Shown in pieces: positions 1 to 9,971 of a DNA stretch of 27,761 nucleotides. Position numbers and translations under genes: made by a program. Within the stretch, counting starts at the first letter, position 1. Every line of letters starts with the position of its first letter. The DNA is from Polysphondylium violaceum. Taxonomy: Eukaryota; Evosea; Eumycetozoa; Dictyosteliales; Dictyosteliaceae. The stretch spans positions 1 through 27,761 of the forward strand of contig AJWJ01000300.1 in the NCBI GenBank assembly GCA_000277445.1, in the 5' to 3' direction. Below the pieces are notes generated by a model. It saw nothing but the letters and a program-made list of their open reading frames with translations, was not told the DNA's origin and did not search any database.

Positions 1-1515
1 GAGGGATAAATAATTAAATAAATAAATAAATGAATGAATAAAATACAAAACACATTAATCTAGCTATAGAAAATCAAATGTTCAATAAATGGCATAACAA
101 CAATAGTCTTTTTTTTTTTTTTTTTATTGTTCTTTTCTTACTATATATTTATAGGTGTGCAAAAATGTAGGTAGTGGCACGCTAAACAACTGCGAAAGAT
201 TGAAATGATAAGGAATAAATAGATAGTTGTTCCACACACACTATAACTAAAACTATATTTATTGTTTGTTTAATTTGTTTTTTAAGTTTTGCTGCTGTTG
301 ATTTCTTGAACTAAAACTATACTACTCAACTGCACAAAACGATAACTTACAAATTAACGTCGATATACAAAACAAAAATAATTTTAATTTAAAAAAATAA
401 AAAAAAAAAAAAACTAAAAAGGAAAACTAAAAACTCGAGTGTGAAATTGTATGAATAATCCTGTGTGACGACAAACGACAAAGTGAAAGATGAATCATAG
501 TGTAAACGAGAAAGGAAATAACTCTCTTACATAATACAAATATAAAATATAAAAATAGATAGATATTTTGTTTGTGTTGGTTATTGGTATTCTATAAATA
601 AATAAATGCTACTACTCCAATATTCCTAGCTTGCGCCTCCTTCACTACTATACTTTATAAATAAATGGTGTTTAAATTTTAAAACAAATTAAAATATTTT
701 TGTTTGTGTTGTTATTGTTGTGTTTAGAAGGTGGTTTGGATTAAATATGTGAGGAGAGTTAAAAATTTTTCTTGTTTTTGAAAGATTGTTTTTTGTTTTT
801 AATTTTTTACTTTTGCTTTTCAATTATGACACACCAATGATAATTTTTACACTGCGTGGGTGTGTGAAAGTGTGGTGTGTGTGTGTGCCAACACATATTG
901 TGGTACACTCTTTTTTCCCACGTATTGATAAAATATATATGTATATGTGTATATAGTCATACACTATACACCAACAAGTTAAAGCGATCTATTGTATTTA
1001 ATTGGGTATATATACATATATCAACTCTAATTAATCTATAGCCTTCTTTGATATTAAGAAAAAGATAAAAAATGTTTTTATTGTGATGTGATCTTGCTTG
1101 CTCTTCTTACCTAATAATAATATATGTGTAAAAAAGGTATAATGTGATGTACAACAAACAATAATAACAATAATTTTGGATGTGAAATTTTTTCGCTAAA
1201 GCCCACACCTGGTGTTGGGCGCTAAAAATCTTATCACAAAAAATTCAATAAAATTCAAAAAAAAATCGAAAAAAATACTATTGTGTCACATGGGAAAATT
1301 CAATGTTCTATTTTTTTTGCTAAAATATCTTTGACCGATAAAATTTTTAAAAATTTATTCGTTTTTTCGAACCGATAACAGACACAACCCGTAAATATCA
1401 TCATTTTGTCATTAATTTAGAGATTACACGGTGTGACATCATTGGCAATGATCGTTGTGAATTAACATTTATTATTATGTGTAGATAGATAGGATAGATA
1501 GGATAGGATAGCAGG
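1..1515. other. Intergenic spacer upstream of the TAF1B-like gene
   Basis: I find no convincing coding region on either strand. The stretch is AT-rich with T and A homopolymers (for example around 111-125 and 390-415), a short TG repeat near 873-887, and a tandem ATAGATAGG-type repeat at about 1487-1511 just before the start codon. A compact GC-rich hairpin lies at 1201-1220 and is listed separately. The right part probably holds the promoter and 5' leader of the TAF1B-like gene. The left part may include the flank of a neighbour outside the window, but nothing here shows its orientation. Confidence 0.6.
1201..1220. repeat. GC-rich hairpin flanked by GCTAAA repeats
   Basis: GCCCACACC can pair with GGTGTTGGGC, giving nine base pairs with one bulged T and a very tight loop. 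The hexamer GCTAAA flanks the hairpin on both sides. It is conspicuous in an AT-rich spacer. It could be a regulatory dyad or part of a leader RNA. No function is shown. Confidence 0.4.
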
Positions 1516-3366
1516 ATGAAGGGTGGCAACAATAGCAATATGCAGCCGTGTGTCCAGTGCGCAGGGCTGTCGTTTAGTGAGGATGATCAGGGCTTTCTCG
1601 AGTGCAATATATGTCACACTCGTGTAGAGGGCTATTTTACACAGGAGGTCGATACCTATGAGGGCGGCTACAGATTGAATGAGTTCAAGAGAGTGGTGAC
1701 GCAAGAGACGTTGGACAGTCTCGAGAAACAACAGTTGCTCACCAAAGAGAATAGATATTATACACTTCAGAGTCTGTTGAAAGAGCAGGTTAAAGCGCTA
1801 ATATCAGGTTCGTTGAACGTAAACACACAGCTATACCAAATCAGTGGTGATATATGGTTTAGATTTCTCGAGAAACTACAAACAGAGGTCAATAGTAGTT
1901 GGGAGAAAAAGAATCAGCCGTCGCCGTATATCTGTCTATCGATTTGTTATCTCGCCTGCTGTTGGTTGAAAGAGCCGCTTATATTGGCAGACTTTATTAG
2001 ATTTATTCAGCAATCCACTATACCCATGTCAATTGAAAGCTTAACATGGGAAAGAGTAAATATTATCATCAATGAAGCTCCACCACTGTCATACTAACAT
2101 GATATCCAATAATATGTAGCAACCTAAATCACCATTTGGACTATTAAACAAGACTGTATTTAATATATCAAAATACCTAACATTTAGACCAAAGCCCAAT
2201 ATACCTTTATTGTTGTTGAGATTTTGTACAGAATTGCAATTACCAAGTATGTCTATGTTTATATTGCTATTACTTTAATTTGCATATTAACCTAATACTA
2301 ATATTAATATTACTCAGAATTTATACTAAATCATTCTAAACAATTGTATAAAATCATTTCAATACCACTCACTCAAACAAATCAAACAAATAGCTTTCTT
2401 TCATACAAGTTAGAAAAACTACTATCACCGAATAATTATGATTTACTATGTACCTCATTGATTATTATCACTTTAAAAATGAATTATACATTATTTGGTA
2501 ATATAGTCGAAATGGATGAAAAAGATAAAGAAGAAGACGAAGAGGATGATGATGAAGATGATGAAGAAGATGATGAAGATGATGATGAAGAAGAGGAAGA
2601 AGAGGAAGAAAAGAATAGTAAAAAGGGTAGAAAAGAAAATATTGATAAACAAGAACAACAAGAAAACAATTTATCTAATCAAGATTATAATATATTTGAT
2701 ATTCAAGAATGGTTGTATAATATTATAGTTAAATTACCAAAGAGTAAATTTATATCTAAAAATAGTATATGGGATCTAAATGCAGATGATTTTCAAAAAT
2801 TCCCAAAATCTAGAATATCGTCCTACAGAAGATATCATATCTCTGAAGGTTTATATCAAAGATTTGAAAGTGTTTATAAAAAATTTGATAAGCCTCATCC
2901 ATTGGATATCATTTATAATCATAATAATAGTAGTAACAATGATAGTGGTAGTAATAGTAATAGTAATAATAGAAAAGAAATACAAGAAAAAGATAATGTT
3001 CAAGAAATTAAAAATGTTTTAAATTCAAAAAGAAAAAGACAGGACAAAAACAATGATAATGATGATGATCAAGAAAAAAAAGAGTTGGAAAAAATGAAAT
3101 ATCAATTACAACAAACTAAAGGTGATGTCAATGGTATTGATTATATTAATTGGATAGTCAGAATATTTGAATATTTAATTTATAGAAAATCACTAGAGAT
3201 TAATCAATTTGTAAAGCAGATTGAAAAAATCTATATTAAAATGGAGAATCAAATTATAGATATAAAAGACACTGATGATAGTGACAATGACGACGACAGT
3301 GACAGTAACAAGAAATCCAAGATTACCTATTCAATCAACCCAAATAATTTCAAAAAGATTATTTAA
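1516..3366 (+). CDS. TAF1B/Rrn7-like RNA polymerase I initiation factor
   Basis: The model has three exons: 1516-2055, 2120-2246 and 2318-3366 (571 aa). Intron 1 starts GTAAAT, carries TACTAAC and ends TATGTAG; intron 2 starts GTATGT and ends ACTCAG. Phases 0 and 1 both close. An N-terminal zinc ribbon (C12, C15, C30, C33) is followed by helical cyclin-fold segments, one reading YICLSICYLACCW then LADFIRFIQ, as in Rrn7/TAF1B. The segment NIPLLLLRFCTELQLP and the later LLCTSLIIITLKMNY also fit that family. TAF1B is the TFIIB-like subunit of the SL1/core factor that loads RNA polymerase I on rDNA promoters in the nucleolus. A long Asp/Glu run (about residues 289-320) and Asn/Ser and Lys-rich runs interrupt the C-terminal half. 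Exon 1 uses noticeably more GC-rich codons than exon 3. Family assignment is from motif memory only. Confidence 0.8.
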
Positions 3367-4076
3367 ATAAACCATAATATAACCTCTATAATATTATGAA
3401 TATCAAAGATTTCTTATAGCGAGGTAAGAATTTGGCAACTTTCCCCCAAAATTTACTCTACACCCACAATATCATGGGGAAGGGGTATTTGTGTTGCAAT
3501 TGCAACATTTTTACATTCCCCCGCAAATTGGTTCACAAAAACTTTTATTTGAATGGTATGTGATTTTTGGTAAAAAAGATTTTTTTTTTTTTAAAATTTT
3601 TTCTGAATTTTTTTCAGTATCAAAAACAACTTGGGCTTTTTCAGCCCCCCTTTTCAACACATTCGCATTTTGAGAAAGATTGGTTGAAAGAAAAATCCTA
3701 AACACCACACTCTATTGTATTGTGTTTTTTTTTTGGTTGAAAACCACAGCAATTTATATTGTTTTAAAACATATCTAACATATTCTGTGTTTATATATCT
3801 TATTTATTTATTTATTTATTAAATTATCTTTGTATTAATAGTCTAATCAATCCCCACACCCATACATACCAATATATAATATCTATTTTGTAATAATAAT
3901 AATCAACAATAATAATCAATAGTCAAATCAATTCTTTAGAAACGAAACGAATCTTGAAAAGAAAAAAAAGAAATCAATCAAAAACATAAAAATCAAAATT
4001 ATAATAACAATACTGAAAACAAGAGAATTAAGATAAAACCAAAATATCAAAAAGTTTTATTGATAAAATTATCAAC
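3367..4076. other. Spacer and 5' region of the CRIB kinase gene
   Basis: There is no supported gene. The stretch has C- and G-runs unusual for the surroundings (CCCCC near 3444, GGGGAAGGGG at about 3476-3485, CCCCC at about 3518, CCCCCC near 3648), a 16-base perfect palindrome at 3492-3507, and CACACCC at about 3856. The last 150 bases are A-rich, as expected of a 5' leader running to the ATG at 4077. Short open frames here lack family features. Confidence 0.6.
3492..3507. promoter_or_regulatory. 16-base perfect palindrome, possible protein-binding dyad
   Basis: TGTTGCAATTGCAACA is exactly self-complementary. It sits between a G-run on the left (about 3476-3485) and a C-run on the right (about 3518), which could extend it into a larger imperfect inverted repeat. 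It lies about 570 bases upstream of the kinase ATG and 125 bases after the TAF1B-like stop. It may be a dimeric factor site or a 3' structure; function is unknown. Confidence 0.35.
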
Positions 4077-7016
4077 ATGTCCAATTTTTTTCAAAAAGTG
4101 ATAAAATCTCCGTCAACATCGAATCTAATAAATTCCTTTTCCAATAATGAACCATTAAGTAAAAGTGAAAGTCATAGTAATAGTGGTACTATTAATTCTA
4201 CAAATACAGCAGTAGAGACACCAACTTTGGGAGAAAGTGGAGGTTTGGAGCAATCACCACAACAAACATTAATCAGATCAGAGAGTTCAGTTTCAATTTT
4301 ATCAAATAGTTCAACTGGAAGTGATCAAAGAAATAGTATTGGTTCATCAACAACTATCACCAACAATAATAATAATAAAGATCAAGAATTAACCAGACAA
4401 TCAAGTAATACTTCAATGAGATCAGATGACTCTTCATCATTGGGTTCAATGTCACCAACTCAAACTTTGGACATCGGTGATGAAATTGATGCCTTGCCAA
4501 GTATAAGTTCATCCACTAGTTCATCTACATCTTCAACACCAAATCATCACGATAATCCTCATAAAAAACTCACAAGAAAGATTGCACAATTTATGTCTTC
4601 TTCCAAATTACCAGTTTCTACACCATCAACACCAAATCACCAACAGGATTTATCGCCATACTCATCACCAATGACGGCCAGTGTCGAATCGTCACCCAGT
4701 ATCACAGCTTCTCAAGCCACCACTTCCAATCATCATATGTTTAAAAAGCTTTTGAGAGCACCAGAATTATTTAAATCTTCAAAACATACAGATGCTGATG
4801 GAAATGTTGTGCATCATCAAAGCAAGCACAAAAAGAAAAAAGAAGAAAAAAGAAAAGCTCGAATGGAAATGTTTGAAATTAGTACACCATACAATGTAAT
4901 TCACAAAATGCATGTGGATTTTGATCTTAAATGGACTGGACACACCGATTTTAAATTGGATGAAAAGTTGGGTGATGGTGCCTATGGATCGGTTTACAAG
5001 GGCACTCACAAAGATATGGGATTCACATTGGCCATCAAGGTGGTGGGTGTTAAACAAAGCGAGGCCCAATCGCTTCAAAATGAAATTGATATATTGAAAA
5101 ATTGCAAATCACCAAACGTTGTCTCTTACTATGGTTCACTCACACATCAAGACAATATCTGGATTTTAATGGACTTTTGTGCCTTGGGCAGTATTCGTGA
5201 TATCATTGAATCAACTGAAAAGACATTGAATGAATCTCAAATTTCATTTGTTGTAAAAAACACCCTTAAAGGCTTAATTTACCTTCACTCTCAAAACATT
5301 ATTCATCGTGATGTAAAGGCTGCCAATATTTTACTCAGTGAAAATTGTGATGTCAAGATTGCAGATTTTGGTGTATCTGAAAAGCTAAATAGTTCATTTG
5401 ATCAATCCAAGGAAATGATTGGTACACCTCTTTGGATGGCACCCGAAGTTATTTTAAAGAAATCTTATGACTACAAAGCAGATGTATGGTCTCTCGGTAT
5501 CACTATTATTGAAATGGCTGATGGTTTGCCCCCACATATGGACATGAATCCAATGAGAGCCATGAAAATGGTTCCAATTTGGCCACCACCTACATTTAAA
5601 GATCCAAAACAATGGTCTCCATTACTAAATGATTTCCTCGCAAAATGTCTTTGTAAAGATCCAGAAAAAAGAGCTTCTCCAACCGAACTTTTAAATCATC
5701 CTTTTCTTAAAAAAGATAAAAGTCCAGATGTACTTGGTGATCTTGTAAATCAATTATTTAGAATTAAAAAAAAAGTAAGCTATTATTTAATATGAGTTCA
5801 TATTATGGTTGTATATTAATAATATTTAAAAATAATAATTAAATAGAAATATGATGAACAAAAGAAACAAAATCTTAAGCAATCAAGTAGTAAACAAGAT
5901 TTAAATGAAAGTGAAGCCACACATCATGATGGTCAATCAACTTTACAAGATGAAGATAAAACAGAGAACCTTTTATCAACTGCTGGTGGAGGTACAATGT
6001 TGTTTAAGGGTAGTTATACAACTTGTCAAGACTTTGATGACGAGGATGACGAAGAGGAAGATGATGAGGATGTAGATGAAGAAGACCAAGATGTTGATCC
6101 CTTTAGTACAACTGTATTTCATAAAAATGGTTCAATGGAAGATTCTTTACAAAATGATGAAGAGGACGAGGATGACGAGGAAATATCAGCTACTGGAACT
6201 ATGGTAGTTAAAAAACCATACTCTCATAATCGTTATGCCAGTCAACCATCACATTCCATTCCATCTAAACCACTTCCATCTTTACCACTATATTTACAAA
6301 AAAGTACTTCTGGCAGCAATATTAGTGAAGACTCAATTAAAAGTGAATTCCAAAATTTTGAACAAAAGATGTTATCTTTTATAGATACCACTAATCAAAC
6401 TACTGTTCAAGATATTAAATTACAAATGAAAACTATGGAATCAAATATTTTAACCTATATTGATCAAGAAATAACAAAAGTTACAACAAGTTTTCAATCA
6501 AATCTATTACCAATTATGAACTTATTAGAAGAAATTAAAAATAATCAACAAAAACATTCAACTTCTCCAAACACTAAAGTTCCACCACCTGTAGCTCCAA
6601 GATCAAATATTAATAATAACAATAGCAATTATAATAATAATAATAAACAACCATCATCACCAGGACCAACTCAACATTCTTTTAGACCATTATCAGCACC
6701 AGCTATTCATGATCAAAATATACCAGATAAATCATATTTTACTCGTAGCTCTGTACCAATCATGGGAGGTCAAACTAAAACATCCACTCATGATAATGTT
6801 ATTTCCACTTCACCAAAACCAATTCCAGCAATATTAAAAAGAATGGGATCAGGTAAATTTAATTCACCTCTTTCATCAAGTCCATCTTCTAATCCCTCAT
6901 CACCTTCATCATCGCTATCAAGTTCTTGTGAATTAATGATTCCATCAGATTCCTCAAATATTGACCCAGAGAAACACTTGGTCAAAGTTAAAGTTAAAAT
7001 GTTTGAAAATGTTTAA
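4077..7016 (+). CDS. CRIB-motif Ste20/MST-like serine-threonine kinase
   Basis: Exons are 4077-5774 and 5847-7016 (955 aa); the intron runs GTAAGC...AATAG, phase 0. Residues 1-260 are Ser/Thr/Asn-rich. Residues 268-288 match a CRIB (Cdc42/Rac-binding) motif: ISTP, then H-x-x-HV, then WTG. The kinase domain (about 292-546) is complete: glycine loop near 299-309, lysine K321 in AIK, alphaC glutamate E336, HRDVKAAN from H410, DFG at 430-432, APE at 455-457. IGTPLWMAPE and the NPMRAMKMVP segment are Ste20/MST-type. The Thr before IGT that MST kinases phosphorylate is Glu446 here; T450 is kept. The C-terminal part has an Asp/Glu-rich region, a likely coiled coil (about 670-740) and PPPVAPR, a possible SH3 ligand; I see no obvious SARAH domain. 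It probably acts downstream of a Rac GTPase. It resembles the Dictyostelium dst kinases, but I cannot assign the paralogue. Confidence 0.88.
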
Positions 7017-7042
7017 ATGTTTTAAAAAAGAAATAAATAAAT
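7017..7042. other. 26-base gap between convergent genes
   Basis: The kinase stop ends at 7016 and the GNAT-repeat gene on the other strand ends at 7043. The gap contains AATAAA-like sequence usable by the plus-strand transcript. The minus-strand transcript must end inside the kinase coding region or its 3' end, so the two 3' ends probably overlap. Confidence 0.6.
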
Positions 7043-9739
7043 TTATAAATTTGATTTATTAGATTGTAATAATAATATTTTATCATTTAATCTCATATTT
7101 TCAATTACTTTTAAAATATAATTTTGATTATCACCTTTTAAGTTTGAAAATGATAAAGCGGTTGAACTCCAATAATTTGTTAAAAAGTTTTGTAAAAGAT
7201 CTCGGGGAATATAAGATTGTTTGACATTGGTCGAATTATTGATATTTGTTGGTAAACGTGAAGAATTATATACACAAAGGAAATTTCTTGGATTATTATC
7301 ATTTGGTTTATAATCAAAATCCAATGGTAACCATCCTTGATTTTGTCTTGTTGTCGAATAAGATACCGGCACAAATTTGTTTGATATTTGAAGTGTGTTT
7401 GTACTTGAATGTATATCTATAATAAATTCTTGATCTTGGTCTTGAATACCACTTTCTAAAAATATTGCATTTGCACCAGATATACTTGTCTTTCTAGCGC
7501 TATCATTTATCACTTCAACCGCCTGTTCCAATAATTCGCCAGCAATATCCCATTGCTCCAAAAGATTATCATCTTTGGTCCTCATTGATTTTATTAATAA
7601 ATCTGATACCAAACCACAATTACTTTTTTTAAAATAAGAAAATACAACGGCACCCAAAATAGATGGAAGAAAAGATTGATTCAAATAGGAAATGGCCAAT
7701 ACTACATGCTGCTCTTGGTCTTTATCCAGAGTTTGTAAAGATTCTTTTAATTGATCAAATGTTTTTCTATGACCAGTAGTCGATGGTAAAGCATTGTAAA
7801 AATGATTAAATAAATCTTCGTGAAAATCTTTCGACATATCGACAAATACAAAAGGTTTTTTCCACGGTAGTCCTAAGAGAGGAATTCTTTTACGTCTTGA
7901 TAAACTGTCCATCATCTTTCTATAGAGATTATTTTGTTCATACCAAAATCCAGTTTTTAAACATGTACTTTTCCAAAAGGATCCTAGAAAATTGATTAGC
8001 AATTGGCTTGGAAGATAATGGGTTTCTTTGGTTGATACTCTACTATCTAATTGAGGGATACGAGGAGTAAGTAAAATTGTGAGATTTAATTTACTTGGTC
8101 CCTTATCTATGGTTAGAGGTGGTTGAAAGTAATCCATATCTACTTTTTTCCAACCCATATTGGAAAGAAATTGTTGCTTAAAAGAAATTTCGACAATTTT
8201 ATCCATTGATTCAAATGATTCATCGACAACCTCATCATCATGTATACCTGTTTCTAAAAAAATTGCATTGCAACCAGCCAAATGACCAAATTCTATGGCA
8301 TTTTGTTCAAGAATATCGACTGCTCTTTGAATGAGAGCTCTTGACATGCGCTCTGCTCTATTGTTTGGACCACCTCCAACCAATACATAGGTGATTAAGC
8401 CACAATTTGTAGTTTTGTGATATTCAAAAGATATACCACCACAAATAGTTGGTTCTTGAATGGAATCATCATTTTCTGGATATCTAAGGGCAACCAATAA
8501 ATGAAAGTCCTCGGTTGAATTCTTTTTTTGTTGACCACTCAACATATTGAACCAATTTTCTAATGGTTCTAAATCGACAAGATGATTTCTAGAGAAATTG
8601 GGGACAAGGATTTCATGATAAAATTTAGATATCATTGGTTTTTGAGAAACAATGGAAGAGGATGAATCGCAAAGATCGACCAATGTCCAAGGTCTCTCCC
8701 AAGGGAGATCCAAGAGAGGTATTCTCTCACGACGATCAATTTGGTCCATCATTCTTTGATAGTCTACATCTCTTTCCCAATCACCCATATCCAATCTAGA
8801 GCAACAGGAGTCCCAAAACACTTGGACAAAGTTTTTCAATAGACTCGATGGCAAATAGTATCTCTCCTCCTTGCCCAAATAGTATTTGGGGATATTGTTG
8901 GTTAGCAAACAAGTGAGTAATAGATCACGACATTTACCACTCTCTTTGGAGAGGGGTGGTTGAACGTAATCAAAATCCAGTAATCTAATTCCCAATTTAT
9001 AAAATATGATGTGTCTTTGAGCAGGATCCATCACGTCGTCTTCCTTTTTGATCTTTTCTGCAGAATTGGTTTCTAAAAAAATAACATTACATCCTCCCAA
9101 GTGACCTCTAGATTTGCCATCCAGCATTAACTGGTGTTGTGATTGCTCCAACAACACACCAGCCAATCCCTGTCCTCTATAATCTGTATTTACCAATAAA
9201 TACGTCACACATCCACAATTGATTGATGGATAATATTCAAATACAACTCCTCCCATAATCTTTGATCTCTTTTGCTGTTGTTGTTGTTGTTGATCATCAT
9301 GATTTGGATTTATAGCTAAAACTATATGAAAAGATACTTCTTTACTAAATTTAGTATTCTCTTCGTTTTTAATTACACCCCCTTCAATTAAACTTTTAAA
9401 GGGATCTTGAAACAAGGGTAATGATTCATTGCTATTGTTGTCAATGTTTTGTTCATTAAACATTTCAACCCAATTTTCTAATGGCTCTAATTCTATATAA
9501 TTATCAATTAGACGTGTGTTTGGTTTCGTCGTGTAAGACAATATCTTACCTTCTTCTTTAGGGAAATTTGGTACCATTAACTCATCGTAAAATTGTTTTA
9601 ATAACGCATAGTCATAGTTTGTTTTCAAATCTATGAAATTTGGTTGAATCAATTTACTCTTATTCATACTAGTGGTACGACTAGTATTACTATTATGATT
9701 ATTATTATTATTATTATTATTATGATTAGTCGACATCAT
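7043..9739 (-). CDS. Triple GNAT-repeat protein (acetyltransferase family)
   Basis: This is an intronless 898-aa protein. After an Asn-rich start (1-30) come three copies of one module: about 46-352, 370-632 and 642-892. Each copy repeats the same landmarks: FY at the start, a GGVVFEYY-type strand, NCGCVTY / NCGLITY / NCGLVSD, an IFLET/S strand, a DFDY or DMDY motif, a LPxxLLxNF segment, and in copies 1 and 2 RIPLLxLPW. This is the GNAT N-acetyltransferase fold with a C-terminal extension. Only copy 1 has the acetyl-CoA loop (R188-G-Q-G-L-A193); copies 2 and 3 have lost it, so they look non-catalytic. Bacterial GNAT proteins with an FEYY strand and a PVQPPL-like segment are the closest relatives I recall, which is memory, not a search. 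The substrate is unknown. It converges on the kinase gene and diverges from the Nudix gene. Confidence 0.8.
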   Translation of the reverse strand: MMSTNHNNNNNNNNHNSNTSRTTSMNKSKLIQPNFIDLKTNYDYALLKQFYDELMVPNFPKEEGKILSYTTKPNTRLIDNYIELEPLENWVEMFNEQNIDNNSNESLPLFQDPFKSLIEGGVIKNEENTKFSKEVSFHIVLAINPNHDDQQQQQQQKRSKIMGGVVFEYYPSINCGCVTYLLVNTDYRGQGLAGVLLEQSQHQLMLDGKSRGHLGGCNVIFLETNSAEKIKKEDDVMDPAQRHIIFYKLGIRLLDFDYVQPPLSKESGKCRDLLLTCLLTNNIPKYYLGKEERYYLPSSLLKNFVQVFWDSCCSRLDMGDWERDVDYQRMMDQIDRRERIPLLDLPWERPWTLVDLCDSSSSIVSQKPMISKFYHEILVPNFSRNHLVDLEPLENWFNMLSGQQKKNSTEDFHLLVALRYPENDDSIQEPTICGGISFEYHKTTNCGLITYVLVGGGPNNRAERMSRALIQRAVDILEQNAIEFGHLAGCNAIFLETGIHDDEVVDESFESMDKIVEISFKQQFLSNMGWKKVDMDYFQPPLTIDKGPSKLNLTILLTPRIPQLDSRVSTKETHYLPSQLLINFLGSFWKSTCLKTGFWYEQNNLYRKMMDSLSRRKRIPLLGLPWKKPFVFVDMSKDFHEDLFNHFYNALPSTTGHRKTFDQLKESLQTLDKDQEQHVVLAISYLNQSFLPSILGAVVFSYFKKSNCGLVSDLLIKSMRTKDDNLLEQWDIAGELLEQAVEVINDSARKTSISGANAIFLESGIQDQDQEFIIDIHSSTNTLQISNKFVPVSYSTTRQNQGWLPLDFDYKPNDNNPRNFLCVYNSSRLPTNINNSTNVKQSYIPRDLLQNFLTNYWSSTALSFSNLKGDNQNYILKVIENMRLNDKILLLQSNKSNL

Positions 9740-9971
9740 TCACCACATGTATTAGATACGATAAGTTTTTTGTAGAGAAAGAAATCTAACCACACACCCC
9801 ACCCAAAATTCATCAACGTTTGGCAAATAAAAATCTAATTTTATTGGGCGTGTGTCGAAGCACTTCCTCCCCACACCCCACACCCATCTATCATACACTT
9901 TTTAAAATTAAATAAAAAAAAAAAAAAATCAATTCATTTTTCAACGCTCGTTTTCCATCATAGTAATTATT
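9740..9971. promoter_or_regulatory. Divergent promoter with CACCC-rich elements
   Basis: This 232-base interval separates the start codons of the GNAT-repeat gene (minus) and the Nudix gene (plus). It holds two C-rich boxes, CACACACCCCACCC at 9791-9804 and CCCCACACCCCACACCC at about 9869-9885, plus GGGCGTGTGTC near 9846 on the opposite sense. Known Dictyostelium G-boxes bound by GBF are G/T- or C/A-rich sequences of this kind. A poly-A tract follows at about 9914-9928. Shared regulation is inference. Confidence 0.45.

Noticed and set aside
1462-1731. 89-residue open frame on the minus strand
   Set aside because: It is antisense to the zinc-ribbon exon of the TAF1B-like gene, has no motif and fits no splice model.
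2484-2669. Poly-Ser open frame on the minus strand
   Set aside because: It is the complement of the Asp/Glu codon run of the TAF1B-like gene.
3491-3708. Two short open frames on opposite strands
   Set aside because: They are low-complexity, Lys- or Phe-rich, overlap each other and lie in a spacer with no splice support.
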